In this document: positions 48,921-57,699 of the stretch, piece by piece
Layout: the number at the start of each line of letters is the position of its first letter
Position numbering within the stretch: the first letter of the stretch is position 1
Origin: Chitinophaga japonensis
Lineage (GTDB): Bacteria > Bacteroidota > Bacteroidia > Chitinophagales > Chitinophagaceae
Length of the DNA stretch: 64,000 bases
Assembly (NCBI RefSeq): GCF_007830125.1
Contig: NZ_VLLG01000003.1
Span: 424,247 to 488,246 of the forward strand
Direction of reading: 5' to 3'
Notes under the pieces: model-generated
Seen by the model: the letters and a program-made list of their open reading frames with translations, nothing else
Databases searched by the model: none
What the model was told of the DNA's origin: nothing
Translations under genes and position numbers: made by a program

Positions 48921-50252
48921 CTAATGGCCAACAGCTTCTTCCGTCAGTACGCTTTGCCGCAGCTTTACAATATTGGCGGCGCCGCGTTTGATAATAATGC
49001 GGGTGCCCCTGTCAAATGTAAAGAAGCGGTAGCACCAGTTGATGAACACCACCATTTTATTGCGGAAGCCCAGCAGGCTCATAAGGTGCACCACCATCCA
49101 TATAAACCAGGCAAAGCGCCCGCTCCATTTCATTTTGCCTATTTCCGCCACTGCCTTGTTGCGCCCGATGGTGGCCAGGCTGCCCAGGTCCTTGTAATGG
49201 AAGGCCTGCAGGGGTTGCCGTTTTAACTGCTTTACCAGGTTGGCCGCCACCAGCTTACCTTGCTGTATCGCTACCTGCGCCACCATGGGGTAGCCTTTGG
49301 GGAAGCGCGGGTCATTGGTCATCTGGGCAATGTCGCCGATGGCGTAGAGATTATCAAAGCCTTTTACCTGGCAAAATTCATTTACCAGTATGCGGCCGCT
49401 GGGAATGATGGTGTCCTGGGGCAGGCCGTTGACAGGCACGCCTTTTACGCCGGCCGCCCATATCAGCGATTTGGTGGCTATCTGGTCGCCGTTGGCCAGT
49501 AGCAGCGTTTGCCCGTCATAGTTCTTCACCAGCACATTGGTGAGCACGCGTATGCCCAAAGCCCGCAGCCCGTTCTCCGCCCTGGCAGAGGAAAGATCGC
49601 TTAAGGCGGGCAGTATGCGGGGGCCGGCCTCTATCAGGTAGATCTCCATGCAGTCCAGTGGCAGCTCCGGGTAATCCTTGGGCAGTATGTACTTGCGCAG
49701 CTCTGAAATGGCGCCGGCCATTTCCACGCCGGTGGGGCCGCCGCCTACTACGGCAAAGGTGAGCTTGGCTTTTATTTCCGCTTCGTCTGCCAGCAGCAGG
49801 CTTTCCTCGAACTGCTTTATCACATAGTTCCGGATCTGTACGGCCTCTATCAGCGATTTCATGCCAATGGCATGCTCTTCTATCAGCTTGTTCCCGAAGA
49901 AGTTGGTATTGCTGCCGGTGGCCAGCACCAGGTAGTCATAGCGTATATCGCCAATACCGGTTTCCAGTATGCGCTCCTCCGGCCGCACGCCTTTTACCTC
50001 CGCCATACGGAAGTGAAAGTTCTTTTGACGGCCGAATATGCCGCGCAGGGGGAAGGCAATGCTGTCCGGCTCCAGCCCTGCGGTGGATACCTGGTATAAA
50101 AGCGGTTGGAAAAGGTGATAATTGTTCCTGTCCAGCAGTACTACCTGTACAGGCGCTTTTTTGAGCTGTTTGGCCAGATTAATGCCGCCGAACCCGCCGC
50201 CTACGATCACTACACGGGGCTGGCCGGTTTCGGGAATATTGGGCTGGATCAT
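48921..50252 (-). CDS. Type II NADH dehydrogenase
   Basis: 443 residues, two dinucleotide-binding motifs: FAD-binding VVIVGGGFGGINLAKQLK near the N-terminus and NADH-binding FAVVGGGPTGVEMAGAISEL near 165. YAIGDIAQM near 300 is the second FAD motif. The C-terminus has hydrophobic segments (about 370-400) that anchor it in the membrane. It transfers electrons from NADH to quinone without pumping protons. Converges with the plug gene with 8 bases between. Confidence 0.92.
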   Translation of the reverse strand: MIQPNIPETGQPRVVIVGGGFGGINLAKQLKKAPVQVVLLDRNNYHLFQPLLYQVSTAGLEPDSIAFPLRGIFGRQKNFHFRMAEVKGVRPEERILETGIGDIRYDYLVLATGSNTNFFGNKLIEEHAIGMKSLIEAVQIRNYVIKQFEESLLLADEAEIKAKLTFAVVGGGPTGVEMAGAISELRKYILPKDYPELPLDCMEIYLIEAGPRILPALSDLSSARAENGLRALGIRVLTNVLVKNYDGQTLLLANGDQIATKSLIWAAGVKGVPVNGLPQDTIIPSGRILVNEFCQVKGFDNLYAIGDIAQMTNDPRFPKGYPMVAQVAIQQGKLVAANLVKQLKRQPLQAFHYKDLGSLATIGRNKAVAEIGKMKWSGRFAWFIWMVVHLMSLLGFRNKMVVFINWCYRFFTFDRGTRIIIKRGAANIVKLRQSVLTEEAVGH

Positions 50253-50397
50253 AAATAAAGATTTAATAATCAGACAATCTGTTGCTATTGGTCTCCATAG
50301 AGCAGCGACAAATGCTGTACCAGCTATACCGCTGCAGCAAAAACCAAATCCATATCAAAATTACAAAACTTTCAGAAAAAAATGAAAATTAAATGGT

Positions 50398-51273
50398 TTA
50401 TTTTACTACGGCCATGGCCAGCCGCAGGAATTCGTAGCCGCGCATCTTCCGGTGATCACGGCTACCGGTGTACAGGCGCCGGTATTCGGTAGCGCTCTCG
50501 TCGTAGAGCAGCTCCATGTTGTAGATAGCCAGGAAATCGGGGAGGGTTTCGGGAGTGAGGCCGGTATCCCACTGTTCGTTCATTTTCTTCAGCATGCGCA
50601 CTACACGGGAAGCGCCGAAGAAGCGGCGCGGGTGTGCAAACATATCCCTGTCCACGTAGTTGAAGATGATGCGTGTGCCGGAAGGGTAGTTCTGGAAGTA
50701 CCGGAACATGGTATTGCCCAGGGACGGCGTCAGGTTATTCACCGCGCCTTCCCAGATGATCAGCGTTTTATAATGCTTTTGCTGCAGCAGGCCGGGGATC
50801 GTTTTCTCGGGCGGCTGTTCCCGGAAATCCACAGACACATAATCCACCGGTATAAAGGGCCGGATGCCCAGTTTGTGCAGCAGGTCTTTCTTGTAATCCT
50901 GGGTATTAGGCCGGTCCACTTCCACAAACTGTACCTTTTCTTCTTCCAGCCGGTAGGCCCGGGTATCGTAACCGGCGCCCAGCAGGATCACCTGGTATAC
51001 ACCGTGCCGGCGGATGGCTTCCAGCGTGAAGTTGTCGATCATTTTTGTTCTGGCCACTACGGAGGTGATGGACCCCGGCCAGCGCAGTTCCACGTACCAG
51101 GGCACAAACCACCTGAAGAGTGGATAGGCGGACAGCCATACCCACATTTTCAGGACCGGGGTCAGGAAATGTTTGGCATATGGATCATGGAACAACCGGT
51201 CGTGGGGAGGGCGGTTGGATTCTACAGCACGGAAAAAGGCGTAAATGGTGGCGGTTCTGCTTGCATGACGCAT
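50398..51273 (-). CDS. LCMT-like SAM-dependent methyltransferase
   Basis: 291 residues of the leucine-carboxyl-methyltransferase-like group. The N-terminal RTATIYAFFRAVESNRPPHDRLFHDPYAKHFL is characteristic. Motif I is VILLGAGYDTRAYRL and the acidic residue of motif II is in VQFVEVDRP. IIWEGAVNNLTP is also typical. In bacteria these enzymes methylate small molecules such as polyketide or lipid precursors; the substrate here is unknown. It is 145 bases upstream of NDH-2 on the same strand. Confidence 0.88.
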   Translation of the reverse strand: MRHASRTATIYAFFRAVESNRPPHDRLFHDPYAKHFLTPVLKMWVWLSAYPLFRWFVPWYVELRWPGSITSVVARTKMIDNFTLEAIRRHGVYQVILLGAGYDTRAYRLEEEKVQFVEVDRPNTQDYKKDLLHKLGIRPFIPVDYVSVDFREQPPEKTIPGLLQQKHYKTLIIWEGAVNNLTPSLGNTMFRYFQNYPSGTRIIFNYVDRDMFAHPRRFFGASRVVRMLKKMNEQWDTGLTPETLPDFLAIYNMELLYDESATEYRRLYTGSRDHRKMRGYEFLRLAMAVVK

Positions 51274-51321
51274 ACCGGGGAAAATTAAATATTTATTCTA
51301 TAACCACCATATTCAATTTGC

Positions 51322-51408
51322 GAATGTGCGGATATGCAGATGTGCAGATGAAATTCCGCCAAGATCATCATTTGCACATCTGCACATCTGCATATCTGCA
51401 CATCATTC
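51322..51408. repeat. Octad inverted repeat N (TGCAGATG dialect)
   Basis: The left arm (51324-51350) is complementary to the right arm (about 51369-51405) over 27 bases with one mismatch. Units are TGCGGATA, TGCAGATG, TGCAGATG. The right arm overlaps the glpK stop codon. Same 8-base dialect as at 5.0-5.2 kb. Confidence 0.85.
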
Positions 51409-52884
51409 CGTCCACGCCAGTGCCGCCTTTACTGCCTTTTCCCAGCCCCGGGCCAGTTGTTCGCGTTGGGGAGCGTCCATCCGGGGAGAGAAAGCCCGGT
51501 CCATCCGCCAATGGCTGCCAAGTGTATCCATGCTGTCCCAGTAACCCGTGGCCAGGCCGGCCAGGTAAGCAGCGCCCAGGGCGGTGGTTTCCGTAATAAG
51601 GGGCCTTACCACTTTGGTATCCAGGATATCCGCCTGGAACTGCATCAGGTGATTGTTGGCAGTAGCGCCGCCGTCTACCCGCAGCTCCTGTATCTGCATG
51701 CCAGCATCTGCTTCCATGGCTTGCAGCACGTCCCGGGTCTGGTAGGCAATGCTTTCCAGCGCAGCCCGGGCAATGTGGGCGGCGGTAGTGCCCCGCGTCA
51801 TGCCCACCATGGTACCGCGGGCGTGCTGGTTCCAGTAGGGAGCGCCCAGCCCTGCAAAAGCAGGCACCAGGTATACGCCGTCGCTGCTGGTAACAGAGGT
51901 GGCCAGTTGCTCCACATCGGCGGAATGGCGGATGATGCCCAGCCCGTCGCGGAGCCATTGCACCACGGCGCCGCCTATGAAAATACCGCCTTCCAGGGCA
52001 TAGGTGGTTTCACCTTTGATCTGCCAGGCGATGGTGGTGAGCAGGTTATTCCTGGAAGGAATGGCTTTAGGGCCGGTGTTCAGCACCATAAAGCAGCCAG
52101 TGCCGTAGGTGTTCTTTACCATGCCGGGCGTGGTGCATAGCTGGCCGAAGAGGGCCGCCTGCTGGTCGCCGGCTATACCGGCAATGGGTATACGGTGAGG
52201 GGTAAGCGTAGCTTCGGTATGGCCGTACACTTCGCTGGAGCTTTTCACCTCCGGCAGCAGGGAGGCGGGAATGTCCAGCATTTGCAGCAGCTCCGTATCC
52301 CATTGCAGGGTATGGATATTATACAGCATGGTGCGGGAGGCGTTGGTAATATCCGTTATATGCAGCCGGCCTTTGGTGAGATGCCAGATCAGCCAACTGT
52401 CTACCGTGCCGAAGGCCAGCCGGCCCTTGCCGGCCTGTTCCCGTGCGCCGGGCACATTGTCCAGTATCCATTTTATTTTGGTGCCGGAAAAATAGGCGTC
52501 TATCACCAGGCCGGTCTTTTCCTGCACCAGGGGTTTCAGGCCCCGTGCTTTCAGTTCGTCGCAGGTGGCGGCGGTGCGGCGGTCCTGCCATACAATGGCG
52601 TTGTACACCGGTTTGCCGGTTTCCCGGTCCCAGATAATGGTGGTTTCCCGCTGGTTGGTAATACCGATGGCGGCAATGCGGCTGCCGTCCAGCCCGGCCT
52701 TTACCACGGCCTCTGCCGCTACGCCTGCCTGGGAGGACCATATTTCCATCGGGTCATGCTCCACCCAGCCGGGCTGCGGGTATATTTGCCGGAACTCTTT
52801 CTGTGCGATGGCCTGAATGGCGCCCTGCTGGTCAAATACAATGGCGCGGGAGCTGGTGGTGCCCTGGTCGAGAGATAGGATCAT
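51403..52884 (-). CDS. glpK: Glycerol kinase
   Basis: ATP-dependent phosphorylation of glycerol. [21 protein letters not shown] at the start and [27 protein letters not shown] are diagnostic of the FGGY kinase family, as are [13 protein letters not shown] and [14 protein letters not shown]. 493 residues from ATG 52884. A longer frame upstream runs through a heptad arm. No glpF or glpD is adjacent. A heptad-repeat arm overlaps its stop codon. Confidence 0.96.
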   Translation of the reverse strand: MILSLDQGTTSSRAIVFDQQGAIQAIAQKEFRQIYPQPGWVEHDPMEIWSSQAGVAAEAVVKAGLDGSRIAAIGITNQRETTIIWDRETGKPVYNAIVWQDRRTAATCDELKARGLKPLVQEKTGLVIDAYFSGTKIKWILDNVPGAREQAGKGRLAFGTVDSWLIWHLTKGRLHITDITNASRTMLYNIHTLQWDTELLQMLDIPASLLPEVKSSSEVYGHTEATLTPHRIPIAGIAGDQQAALFGQLCTTPGMVKNTYGTGCFMVLNTGPKAIPSRNNLLTTIAWQIKGETTYALEGGIFIGGAVVQWLRDGLGIIRHSADVEQLATSVTSSDGVYLVPAFAGLGAPYWNQHARGTMVGMTRGTTAAHIARAALESIAYQTRDVLQAMEADAGMQIQELRVDGGATANNHLMQFQADILDTKVVRPLITETTALGAAYLAGLATGYWDSMDTLGSHWRMDRAFSPRMDAPQREQLARGWEKAVKAALAWTE

Positions 52885-52926
52885 AGTATGAAGTAAGATG
52901 TATGAAGTATGATACAGGAAGATAAG
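52885..52926. repeat. Unpaired heptad arm O (AAGTATG dialect)
   Basis: Units AGTATGA, AGTAAGA, TGTATGA, AGTATGA and TACAGGA, immediately upstream of the glpK start codon. No complementary arm is present within several hundred bases. It lies between the transaldolase terminator and glpK. Confidence 0.65.
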
Positions 52927-52932
52927 CAATTC

Positions 52933-52966
52933 TTAAAAAAAATCCCCGGCGCAACTGCGCCGGGGA
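52933..52966 (-). terminator. Terminator of the transaldolase gene
   Basis: TCCCCGGCGC (52943-52952) and GCGCCGGGGA (52957-52966) are perfect complements. On the minus strand the hairpin runs into eight T. Confidence 0.93.
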
Positions 52967-52997
52967 CACCATCTAAAGAAAATAAAATAAGGTAGCG

Positions 52998-53651
52998 TTA
53001 CCTGGTTTTCTTGGCATCTTCCAGGAACTTGGCCAGGCCAATATCCGTAAGGGGATGCTTGAGCAGGCCCAGGATGGAGTCCAGCGGGCAGGTGCACACA
53101 TCCGCGCCTACTTCCGCGCATTTAATGATGTGCAGCGGGCTGCGGATGGAGGCTGCCAGTATCTCGGTCTTGAAGCCCTGTATGTTATAAATGTTGGCGA
53201 TCTGTGCGATCAGCTCCACGCCGTCCCATCCGCCATCGTCTATACGGCCGATGAAAGGGGAAACATAGGTAGCGCCCGCTTTGGCGGCCAGTATGGCCTG
53301 CCCGGCGGAGAATACCAGGGTGCAGTTGGTCTTGATCTTGTTTTCCGTAAACCATTTAATGGCCTTTACGCCGTCCTTGATCATGGGCACCTTTACCACG
53401 ATGCGGGGGTGCAGGGCTGCCAGCTTCTTGCCTTCCGCGATAATACCGTCAAAGTCGGTAGCGATCACTTCCGCGCTCACATCGCCTTTAACCATTTCGC
53501 AGATGGTCTCATAGTGCTTCATAATAGCTTCTTCGCCCCTGATGCCTTCTTTGGCCATCAGCGAAGGATTGGTAGTTACGCCGTCCAGAATGCCCAGGTC
53601 GTGTGCTTCCTGTATCTGTGCGAGATTAGCCGTATCAATAAAGAATTTCAT
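52998..53651 (-). CDS. Transaldolase (fructose-6-phosphate aldolase-like, short type)
   Basis: 217-residue TIM barrel of the TalC/FSA group. The Schiff-base Lys87 lies in HPRIVVKVPM, and GVTTNPSLMAKEG, KTNCTLVFS and DICTCP-like VCTCPLDSI are typical. Position 133, Tyr in E. coli fructose-6-phosphate aldolase, is Phe here (SPFIGRIDD), the residue found in true transaldolases. I therefore expect transaldolase activity in the pentose phosphate pathway. Annotated in some genomes as fructose-6-phosphate aldolase. Confidence 0.92.
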   Translation of the reverse strand: MKFFIDTANLAQIQEAHDLGILDGVTTNPSLMAKEGIRGEEAIMKHYETICEMVKGDVSAEVIATDFDGIIAEGKKLAALHPRIVVKVPMIKDGVKAIKWFTENKIKTNCTLVFSAGQAILAAKAGATYVSPFIGRIDDGGWDGVELIAQIANIYNIQGFKTEILAASIRSPLHIIKCAEVGADVCTCPLDSILGLLKHPLTDIGLAKFLEDAKKTR

Positions 53652-53676
53652 ATGAATATTATTTGTCCTCGAAGTA

Positions 53677-53761
53677 ATAGGGTCATTTGAACATGGCCAT
53701 TAGTAGAGCGGCAGGAGGTAAATAGCCACCCTGATGACTATTGACATGAACTAATGACCTG
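53677..53761. repeat. Heptad inverted repeat P (GTCATTA dialect)
   Basis: The left arm (53677-53707) and right arm (53732-53761) share units such as GGTCATT and complementary TAATGAC, with heptad phase kept but several mismatches. It lies between the SRP RNA terminator and the transaldolase start codon. Confidence 0.6.
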
Positions 53762-53784
53762 GAATAATTGATGGAATTTATAGA

Positions 53785-53891
53785 GAAAAAAAAACGGCAA
53801 GTTACTTACATCGCACCGCTACAACCGCCTACCCTTGCTACATTCCTGTCCTGGGGGAGTTCAGCAGGAGCTGGTCGTATAAGACTTGCCG
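53785..53891 (-). ncRNA. ffs: Signal recognition particle RNA (small bacterial type)
   Basis: Read on the minus strand, the RNA closes with GGCAAGT (53890-53884) and ACTTGCC (53802-53796). Its centre has CAGGACAGGAATGTAGCA, the domain IV hairpin with GGAA tetraloop (stem ACA/UGU), and the conserved CAGG/AGCA internal loop that binds Ffh. About 100 nt is the standard length without an Alu domain. A T tract follows the closing stem. The RNA works with Ffh in co-translational targeting to the membrane. Confidence 0.95.
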
Positions 53892-53895
53892 GTTG

Positions 53896-53927
53896 CAAAG
53901 GTACGGAGCATTAAGGGAAAATGCAAA
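53896..53927 (-). promoter_or_regulatory. Promoter of the SRP RNA gene
   Basis: TTTG (53927-53924), exactly 20 bases, then TACCTTTG (53903-53896) on the minus strand. This is a full match to the Bacteroidota consensus and sets the RNA start near 53891. Confidence 0.9.
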
Positions 53928-54078
53928 TTTTAAACGGAAGATATACGGGGTTTTGCCTCCTACATTGATCCGGGTGTATTGTATGTGGAAAAAAAATAAT
54001 ATACAAATGCAAACAATTTCAAAGAAAGATGGTTTATTTGTAATATAAAATTCTTTCAACCTAAAAACCTCAGTACTT
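53928..54078. other. Upstream region of the DUF5684 gene
   Basis: AT-rich. It holds the regulatory sequence of the membrane protein gene on the plus strand, but no clear -7/-33 pair stands out and no coding frame is supported. Confidence 0.35.
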
Positions 54079-54495
54079 ATGGATTCATCTTCAATGTTCG
54101 GGACCGGCTTCATTCTGGTAATGCTGGTACTGGTCGCATTCTACCTTTTCTGTTTATGGAAGGTATTTGAGAAAGCAGGCCAGCCGGGCTGGGCCGCCAT
54201 TATCCCCATCTACAACTATTACATTATGACAAAGATCATCGGCAAGCCCTGGTATTGGCTGCTGCTGATGATGATTCCCTACATCGGCATTATCTGGGGC
54301 ATCTGGGCTACCAACCTGCTCAGCAAGAGCTTCGGCAAAAGCGAGGGTTTTACGGTAGGGTTGATCCTGTTGGGATTCATCTTCCTGCCCATCATGGCTT
54401 TCGACAAAACGATCCAGTACCAGGGCCCTGCCGGCAATCCCGGCGCTACCAACCTGGGCGACCAGATCCAAAGCATTGGCGCAGACGTGAAATAA
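54079..54495 (+). CDS. DUF5684-type small membrane protein
   Basis: 138 residues with three or four hydrophobic segments (about 8-28, 36-55, 60-80, 90-108). The motif FEKAGQPGWAAIIPIYNYYIMTKIIGKPWYWLLLMMIPYIGIIWGIWATNLLSKSFGKSEGFTVGL is typical of DUF5684, often seen near or within signal-peptidase proteins. Function unknown. Monocistronic with its own terminator. Confidence 0.85.
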   Translation: MDSSSMFGTGFILVMLVLVAFYLFCLWKVFEKAGQPGWAAIIPIYNYYIMTKIIGKPWYWLLLMMIPYIGIIWGIWATNLLSKSFGKSEGFTVGLILLGFIFLPIMAFDKTIQYQGPAGNPGATNLGDQIQSIGADVK

Positions 54496-54537
54496 TCTCC
54501 CTGGGCTAGTCACAAGAGAGAAAATTCTTATCCAATC

Positions 54538-54576
54538 AGATGGGGCGGGCGCTTTTAGCCGGCCCCATCTTTCTTT
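54538..54576 (+). terminator. Terminator after the DUF5684 gene
   Basis: AGATGGGGC (54538-54546) and GCCCCATCT (54562-54570) are perfect complements, followed by TTCTTTCC. Confidence 0.75.
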
Positions 54577-54618
54577 CCGGGCGAAATATTGATTATTTTA
54601 GTACAAAACCTATTACCC

Positions 54619-55080
54619 ATGGAGACTGTTAATCCATCTTCCCGGCAGGAGGACCTGCTGGATGATCTTGATGATATGGTGGTGCTGAATCCCGCAACGC
54701 AGGGGCAGCGTTTTGGCAATTATATAATAGACAGGATCGTGGCTTATGCCTTTGCTTTCCTGATAGTGGTGATGGTAGGAGTGGTCATCGGGCTCCTGGG
54801 CGGCAATTCGGACGGTGTTTTTGAGGGGCTGCCGTTGTACCTGCTCATGTACATCAGCTATGTATGGTACTATACCACGATGGAGGCGCTGAACAAAGGC
54901 CGCACCATTGGTAAGCTAATCACCGGTACCTATGCCGTTACCAGGAAAGGTAACCCGATCACCCTGAAAACCGCTTTTTACAGGAGCCTTTGCCGTATCG
55001 TGCCTTTTGAAGCGTTTTCCGGTTTCGGGCAGGTACCCTGGCACGATAGCTGGACCGACACTACGGTGGTGAAGAAGTGA
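54619..55080 (+). CDS. RDD family membrane protein (1)
   Basis: 153 residues. The RDD domain (about 30-150) has the N-terminal Arg in QGQRFGNYIIDRIVAYAF, in which Arg and Asp give the family its name, two or three hydrophobic segments, and GRTIGKLITGTYAVTRKGNPITLKTAFYRSLCRIVPFE. ATG 54619 is the likely start; ten codons further upstream give an unconvincing N-terminus. It converges with a second RDD gene, with 4 bases between stop codons. Function unknown, probably transport-related. Confidence 0.86.
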   Translation: METVNPSSRQEDLLDDLDDMVVLNPATQGQRFGNYIIDRIVAYAFAFLIVVMVGVVIGLLGGNSDGVFEGLPLYLLMYISYVWYYTTMEALNKGRTIGKLITGTYAVTRKGNPITLKTAFYRSLCRIVPFEAFSGFGQVPWHDSWTDTTVVKK

Positions 55081-55084
55081 ATGT

Positions 55085-55810
55085 TTATTCTTTGGTAACG
55101 TAATAATTATAATCGTTCAGCAGGGTTTCCAGGAATTGCATGTGCTCCATGTCCGTTTCAATTTTCAGCACATCCCTTACACGGTAGGCTACCTTGGCGG
55201 CCAGCTCCTGGTTGCCGGATTGCAGTGCGCGGTCCATCAGCTCTTTTACTTTGTTAAGGTCTTTGTCTGACAGCCGCAGTATCTGCGGGAAACGCGGCTG
55301 GTAGTCCGCCTGGGATATGTCCCGGAAAATGGTGTCGTTCAGGCTGCTTTTTGTTTTGGTGTTCACCACGATGGTGCCCGCTACCAGGTCGCCCAGGCGC
55401 TGGTTGTACTTTGAGCGCGCAATAGCGATAATGGGAATAATGCCCCAGATGAGGAAGGGCGTTTCCAGCAGGCGGAACACCCAGCGTATCATGTGCTGGC
55501 TGAAGCTGGGCGGGTTGCCCAGCAGGCTGACCACTTTTATGCCCAGCGCTTTTTTACCGGGCGACTGTCCTTTCATGACTATTTCAAACAGCAGGAAGTA
55601 CAGGCTTACCGGGATCAGTATCGTCCAGAAAGCAAACACGGCGCCGCTCTGGCCGGACCATTGTATGTTGGCCACCACGATCCAGATCAGGCATACGTAG
55701 GCAGCGCGGATAGCCAGGTCTATGAGCCAGGCCACAAAACGCTGGCCGATATCGGACGCTTCGAATTCAAGATCGATGTTGAATGCAGTGGGTATTTTTA
55801 TAGCAGCCAT
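55085..55810 (-). CDS. RDD family membrane protein (2)
   Basis: 241 residues: RDD domain in the first 150 (EASDIGQRFVAWLIDLAIRAAY, GQSPGKKALGIKVVSLLGNPPSFSQHMIRWVFRLLE), then a C-terminal helical soluble part (about 160-241) absent from the first RDD protein. The start MAAIKI (55810) lies 3 bases beyond a TAAATTTG box, implying a leaderless mRNA. It is divergent from the SpoIIM-type gene and belongs by layout to the MoxR/DUF58 module that follows. Confidence 0.88.
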   Translation of the reverse strand: MAAIKIPTAFNIDLEFEASDIGQRFVAWLIDLAIRAAYVCLIWIVVANIQWSGQSGAVFAFWTILIPVSLYFLLFEIVMKGQSPGKKALGIKVVSLLGNPPSFSQHMIRWVFRLLETPFLIWGIIPIIAIARSKYNQRLGDLVAGTIVVNTKTKSSLNDTIFRDISQADYQPRFPQILRLSDKDLNKVKELMDRALQSGNQELAAKVAYRVRDVLKIETDMEHMQFLETLLNDYNYYVTKE

Positions 55811-55813
55811 GCA

Positions 55814-55841
55814 CAAATTTAGTAATTAATGTATATGTTTG
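55814..55841. promoter_or_regulatory. Back-to-back -7 boxes for the divergent RDD and SpoIIM genes
   Basis: TAAATTTG on the minus strand (55821-55814) and TATGTTTG on the plus strand (55834-55841) lie 12 bases apart. Start codons follow after 3 and 6 bases. Each gene's -33 region would overlap the other gene's start, so both could not easily be occupied at once. Confidence 0.55.
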
Positions 55842-55847
55842 TCAGGC

Positions 55848-56837
55848 ATGAGAGAATCCACCTTTATTAAAAAGAATTTACCGCGCTGGAAGCGGTACCA
55901 GGAGGAACCCAGCGATGACCCGGATGTGATGGCGGAGCGGTTCACCAGTTTGCTGGATGATCTCGCTTATGCCAAAACTTTTTACAGCTTCAGCAAGGTA
56001 ACGAAGTATATCAACGGGATGGCCGCCGCCATTTACCAGCATATTTACCGCAACCGCCGGGAGGATGCCGGGCGGGTGCGTACCTTTGTTAGCCTGGAGC
56101 TGCCGCTGATGATACGCCGGTATCACCGGCTGCTGCTGTTTACCTTCGGTTATTTCCTGCTCTTCTGCATTATCGGCGCTTTTTCCGCCGCGCATGACGA
56201 AACCTTTGTGCGGGGCGTACTGGGCGATGAGTACGTGAACATGACGGAGCAGAACATTGCCAGCGGCGATCCTTTTGGCGTGTATAAAAGCGGCAATGAA
56301 TGGGTGATGTTCTTTTTCATTGCTTTCAACAATATCAAGGTGGCCATTATGTGCTTTGTAAGCGGTATCGTGTTTGCGGCTGGCACCCTGTGGCTGCTGT
56401 TCCAGAACGGCATTATGCTGGGCTCTTTCCAGTATTATTTTTTTGCCAAAGGGCTGGGCTGGGAATCGGTGCTGGTTATCTGGATACATGGCACCCTGGA
56501 AATATCCGCCATCGTGATAGCCGGTACGGCCGGTATGATCATGGGCAGCGGGCTGCTGTTTCCCGGCACCCGCAAGCGGCTCGATTCCCTGAAAAAGGCT
56601 GCCCGCGACGGTATTAAAGTAATTGTAAGCCTGGTGCCTGTATTCATTGTGGCGGCCTTCCTGGAAGGTTTTGTAACCCGGCACACCGCTATGCCGCTGT
56701 GGCTGAGCCTCCTGATATTGCTGGTGTCCCTGCTGTTCATTGTCGGGTATTTTGTGGTGTACCCCATATACCTGCAGCGAAAGGGCTACCGGCTGGACAT
56801 TTCCGGCGCCGTGATCCGGCCCGGGCAGTCCAACTAA
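55848..56837 (+). CDS. Stage II sporulation protein M-like (DUF95) membrane protein
   Basis: 329 residues with an N-terminal soluble part (1-100, MRESTFIKKNLPRWKRYQ) and six or so hydrophobic segments, including HGTLEISAIVIAGTAGMIMGSGLLFPG, the conserved SpoIIM/DUF95 segment. In non-sporulating Bacteroidota it is found with RDD, DUF4129, MoxR and DUF58 genes. Role unknown, probably a membrane partner of that complex. First gene of a probable operon with the next four. Confidence 0.88.
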   Translation: MRESTFIKKNLPRWKRYQEEPSDDPDVMAERFTSLLDDLAYAKTFYSFSKVTKYINGMAAAIYQHIYRNRREDAGRVRTFVSLELPLMIRRYHRLLLFTFGYFLLFCIIGAFSAAHDETFVRGVLGDEYVNMTEQNIASGDPFGVYKSGNEWVMFFFIAFNNIKVAIMCFVSGIVFAAGTLWLLFQNGIMLGSFQYYFFAKGLGWESVLVIWIHGTLEISAIVIAGTAGMIMGSGLLFPGTRKRLDSLKKAARDGIKVIVSLVPVFIVAAFLEGFVTRHTAMPLWLSLLILLVSLLFIVGYFVVYPIYLQRKGYRLDISGAVIRPGQSN

Positions 56838-56846
56838 ACCGTATAT

Positions 56847-57686
56847 ATGAGCATAACAGACAGGTATAGACGTTATTTGCTGCTGCTGGCTTTTGGTGTG
56901 CTGCCGCTGCTGTTGCCGGCGCAGGAGCTGGACACGGTGGCACTCAGCATCGATGCCGGTGATGACTACGCGGAAGAAACCGCGGTAGAAGTGGATAACA
57001 GAGCTTACCAGCAGCAGGAGATAAAGGAGCATTACCTGTGGGACCGCGCGGTGCCGGTACCGGTGGACAGTACGGAAGTATGGTGGAATAATGGCGGGCT
57101 GGTGGGGCGTAGCGTACCGCCTGCGGTGCTGAAAGAGCTGCGTGCCGATAAGCGGCTGCAATATGACCTGGAGCAGAAGGAGAACAAGGCCCCTTCCTGG
57201 CTGGGCGTGGCATTGCTGGCCATCCTGGGGTTCCTGCAGAGTATCCGCATCGTGATATATATTGTGCTGGTGACGGGGCTGGTGTTACTGCTCGTGTTTT
57301 TCCTGCGCCAGCAGGGCTACCGTTTTTCCCGGAAGCCGGTGGAAACGGATGCGGCAGGTAACATGGAGGAAGATCCCGGTGTGGGCGGCTATGAAAAGCA
57401 GGTGCAGGAAGCCATTGCCGCCGGGCAGTTCCGGCTGGCGGTACGGTACCTGTATTTACAGGCCCTGCGGCAGTTGGCGGAGCGGCAGTTGATCACCCTC
57501 ACCAGGGACAAGACCAACGCAGACTACCTGCGGGTATTGTTACAAACGCCCTGGCACCGGCCATTTGCCAGCCTTACAAGAGATTATGAATATATATGGT
57601 ACGGAGAAGTGGATGTGAATGCAGCGCAGTTCAGCCGTATTCACGGACAATTCCGGCAATTTATAAACGACCTGGTAAGTCAATAA
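56847..57686 (+). CDS. DUF4129 membrane protein
   Basis: 279 residues. Signal peptide (about 1-26), periplasmic part, one central TM (about 130-152, IVIYIVLVTGLVLLLVFFL) and a cytoplasmic C-terminal DUF4129 domain (about 180-279), with AAGQFRLAVRYLYLQALRQLAERQLITLTRDKTNADYLRVLL. That domain is often fused to transglutaminase domains in other bacteria; no such fusion here. It lies in the MoxR/DUF58 operon. Confidence 0.87.
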   Translation: MSITDRYRRYLLLLAFGVLPLLLPAQELDTVALSIDAGDDYAEETAVEVDNRAYQQQEIKEHYLWDRAVPVPVDSTEVWWNNGGLVGRSVPPAVLKELRADKRLQYDLEQKENKAPSWLGVALLAILGFLQSIRIVIYIVLVTGLVLLLVFFLRQQGYRFSRKPVETDAAGNMEEDPGVGGYEKQVQEAIAAGQFRLAVRYLYLQALRQLAERQLITLTRDKTNADYLRVLLQTPWHRPFASLTRDYEYIWYGEVDVNAAQFSRIHGQFRQFINDLVSQ

Positions 57687-57699
57687 TTTATTTGCCTTC

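Noticed and set aside
53677..54078. tRNA gene in the long intergenic region near 53.7-54.1 kb
   Set aside because: The structured part is the SRP RNA on the minus strand; no cloverleaf or TTC loop fits.
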